DNA of 6,735 nt from Candidatus Mancarchaeum sp. (lineage in GTDB: Archaea; Micrarchaeota; Micrarchaeia; Micrarchaeales; Micrarchaeaceae). The notes under the pieces were generated by a model. That model did no database searches. It saw only the letters and a list, made by a program, of their open reading frames with translations, and had not been told where the DNA came from. Made by a program: the position numbers and the translations under genes. Of this stretch, positions 5,968 through 6,735 are shown piece after piece. The stretch spans positions 1-6,735 of the forward strand of contig DAHXOG010000038.1 of NCBI GenBank assembly GCA_027364995.1, given 5' to 3'. How positions within the stretch are numbered: the first letter of the stretch is position 1; every line of letters starts with the position of its first letter.

Positions 5968-6450
5968 CTATACATCTGCACTATCATTCCGCAGGAACTT
6001 TTTCATGGTTTCCAGCTCTTCCTTACTAAAACTGAATATTCCGGAACGCTGTAGGTTATCGACTAGCTCTTTATCATATTCCGCCAGTTTTTTCCTTAAG
6101 CCATTTATGCTTTTTATATTGCCCAAGTTTTCAGGCTTTTCTGATTCTTGATCCAAATGCTCAATCAAGGTTTCTATGTCGTTATGCCTATATACCCTCA
6201 AATCCCTGTTTTCCAAAAAGTAGTCCAGTACGCTACGTAATTCATTCAAGTCCCCTTTAGCGATATCCGTGTAAAGTACATATAAATCGTCGCTCATCGT
6301 AATTCTCGTGTCGTCATGGGTTACCGCATTGTAGAGTTTCCTTATTGTGCTATAATCCTTTTCATCTTTCAGCTTAAACTTAATAAAGTCCAGATTATAC
6401 CGATCAAGCTCGTCCAACATCTCCTTTGTGCTTATCCTTTTGTCTGTCAT
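5968..6450 (-). CDS. Hypothetical protein, 160 aa, highly charged and helical
   Basis: I do not recognise this protein. It begins MTDKRISTKEMLDELDRYN, has no cysteine or tryptophan, no signal peptide and no membrane segment. It is dense in Asp, Glu, Lys, Arg and Leu, so a soluble mostly alpha-helical fold is expected. Residues about 115-155 (from NGLRKKLAEYDKEL onward) look like two amphipathic helices broken at SGIFSFS, compatible with a coiled coil or protein-binding tail. It is likely real: the frame is open for the full length, it fills the space between two promoters, and a TATA-like box lies about 30 bases before the ATG. It reads in the same direction as the kinase gene, but a separate TATA element between them argues against one operon. 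It is divergent from the unrecognised gene at the right edge, which may share regulation. Confidence 0.7.
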   Translation of the reverse strand: MTDKRISTKEMLDELDRYNLDFIKFKLKDEKDYSTIRKLYNAVTHDDTRITMSDDLYVLYTDIAKGDLNELRSVLDYFLENRDLRVYRHNDIETLIEHLDQESEKPENLGNIKSINGLRKKLAEYDKELVDNLQRSGIFSFSKEELETMKKFLRNDSADV

Positions 6451-6545
6451 ATAATCAGAATATTTTAATTGTTTTCCATATATTTAACACTTTCTGGTTA
6501 AACCGCCTAACACAAAATTATTTATATTATATAAAGCGCTCTCTT
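6451..6545. promoter_or_regulatory. Divergent promoter region between two unrecognised genes
   Basis: This 95-bp gap holds two TATA-like elements pointing outward. On the minus strand, GTTAAATATATGG (6488-6476) is placed to give a near-leaderless transcript of the 160-aa gene. On the plus strand, TTATTTATATTATATAAAG (6518-6536) serves the right-edge gene. A short dyad GGTT-a-AACC (6496-6504) lies between them. Neither gene has an evident ribosome site, which fits leaderless initiation. Confidence 0.45.
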
Positions 6546-6735
6546 ATGATAAAATCAATACATGATAAAATGCAAACAAAATCACGCCCTAACGAGCCTG
6601 AAAGCAAAATAGCAGTAACGCTATCTAAAATAAAGGAGACTGGCGCAGAGGATTACTTTAATGATAAATGGGGAGACGAGCTTGTTTTTAATAAAAACAG
6701 CGAAATATCGAAATTTCTCATAGACATGGCATTAT
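6546..6735 (+). CDS. Start of an unrecognised gene, truncated by the right edge
   Basis: An open frame of 63 codons runs from the ATG at 6546 to the end of the window without a stop. It begins MIKSIHDKMQTKSRPNEPES and continues with a charged region containing GAEDYFNDKWGDELVF. The composition (Lys, Glu, Asp, Asn, Ser; regular hydrophobics) looks like real coding sequence, and a strong TATA-like element lies 10-28 bases upstream. That spacing is tight for the first ATG, so the in-frame ATG at 6570 is an alternative start. No domain can be named from this fragment and no signal peptide is evident. It is divergent from the 160-aa hypothetical gene. Confidence 0.6.
   Translation, partial: MIKSIHDKMQTKSRPNEPESKIAVTLSKIKETGAEDYFNDKWGDELVFNKNSEISKFLIDMAL

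Noticed and set aside
1..6735. CRISPR arrays, insertion sequences, tRNA, rRNA and snoRNA-like genes
   Set aside because: No spaced direct repeats, transposase frames, terminal inverted repeats with duplications, cloverleaf sequences or paired C/D boxes outside coding regions were found on reading both strands.

Overview
This window looks like archaeal chromosome. Start codons are preceded either by short GGTG-type ribosome sites or by an AT-rich TATA-like element with almost no leader. Isoleucine ATA and arginine AGG are used heavily. The recognisable enzymes are archaeal types: Sulfolobus-like gluconate dehydratase, Sulfolobus-like dihydroxy-acid dehydratase, Thermoplasmatales-like 2-keto-3-deoxygluconate aldolase and isopentenyl phosphate kinase. 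A sequon-rich, membrane-anchored surface protein also fits. The mixture of Sulfolobus- and Thermoplasma/Picrophilus-like relatives and the compact layout suggest a thermoacidophilic euryarchaeon or an acidophile-associated DPANN (Micrarchaeota-like) archaeon. That placement is inference from remembered family sequences, not a phylogeny.

Layout: (1) 1-303, minus strand, the N-terminal 101 codons of a KDG-aldolase-type DapA-family enzyme running off the left edge. (2) 304-377, a 74-bp divergent promoter region with a perfect 10-bp palindrome. (3) 378-1610 and 1620-3296, plus strand, gluconate dehydratase and an IlvD-type dehydratase, 9 bp apart and probably one transcript. (4) 3396-4415, plus strand, a secreted, C-terminally anchored protein with six cysteines and about 15 N-glycosylation sequons. 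(5) 4491-5015, plus strand, an HTH regulator with two CBS domains, preceded by two abutting inverted repeats. (6) 5017-5835, minus strand, isopentenyl phosphate kinase, converging on the regulator with one base between the stop codons. (7) 5968-6450, minus strand, an unrecognised 160-aa acidic/basic helical protein. (8) 6546-6735, plus strand, the start of another unrecognised gene that runs off the right edge. No stretch without a gene exceeds about 135 bp, and no rRNA, tRNA, CRISPR array, insertion sequence or origin was seen.

How the genes fit: gluconate dehydratase makes 2-keto-3-deoxygluconate and the divergent aldolase would split it to pyruvate and glyceraldehyde. Regions 1-3 therefore read as the middle of a non- or semi-phosphorylative Entner-Doudoroff route. 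The IlvD-type enzyme beside them could be ordinary branched-chain amino-acid dihydroxy-acid dehydratase or a second sugar-acid dehydratase, because no other ilv gene is in view. Isopentenyl phosphate kinase belongs to the archaeal alternative mevalonate pathway for membrane lipids. It is probably unrelated to the sugar genes. No clearly novel multi-gene system is visible. The best leads are the double inverted repeat in front of the HTH-CBS gene, the altered acidic motif in the kinase, the IlvD paralogue's substrate, and the two unrecognised divergent genes at the right end.
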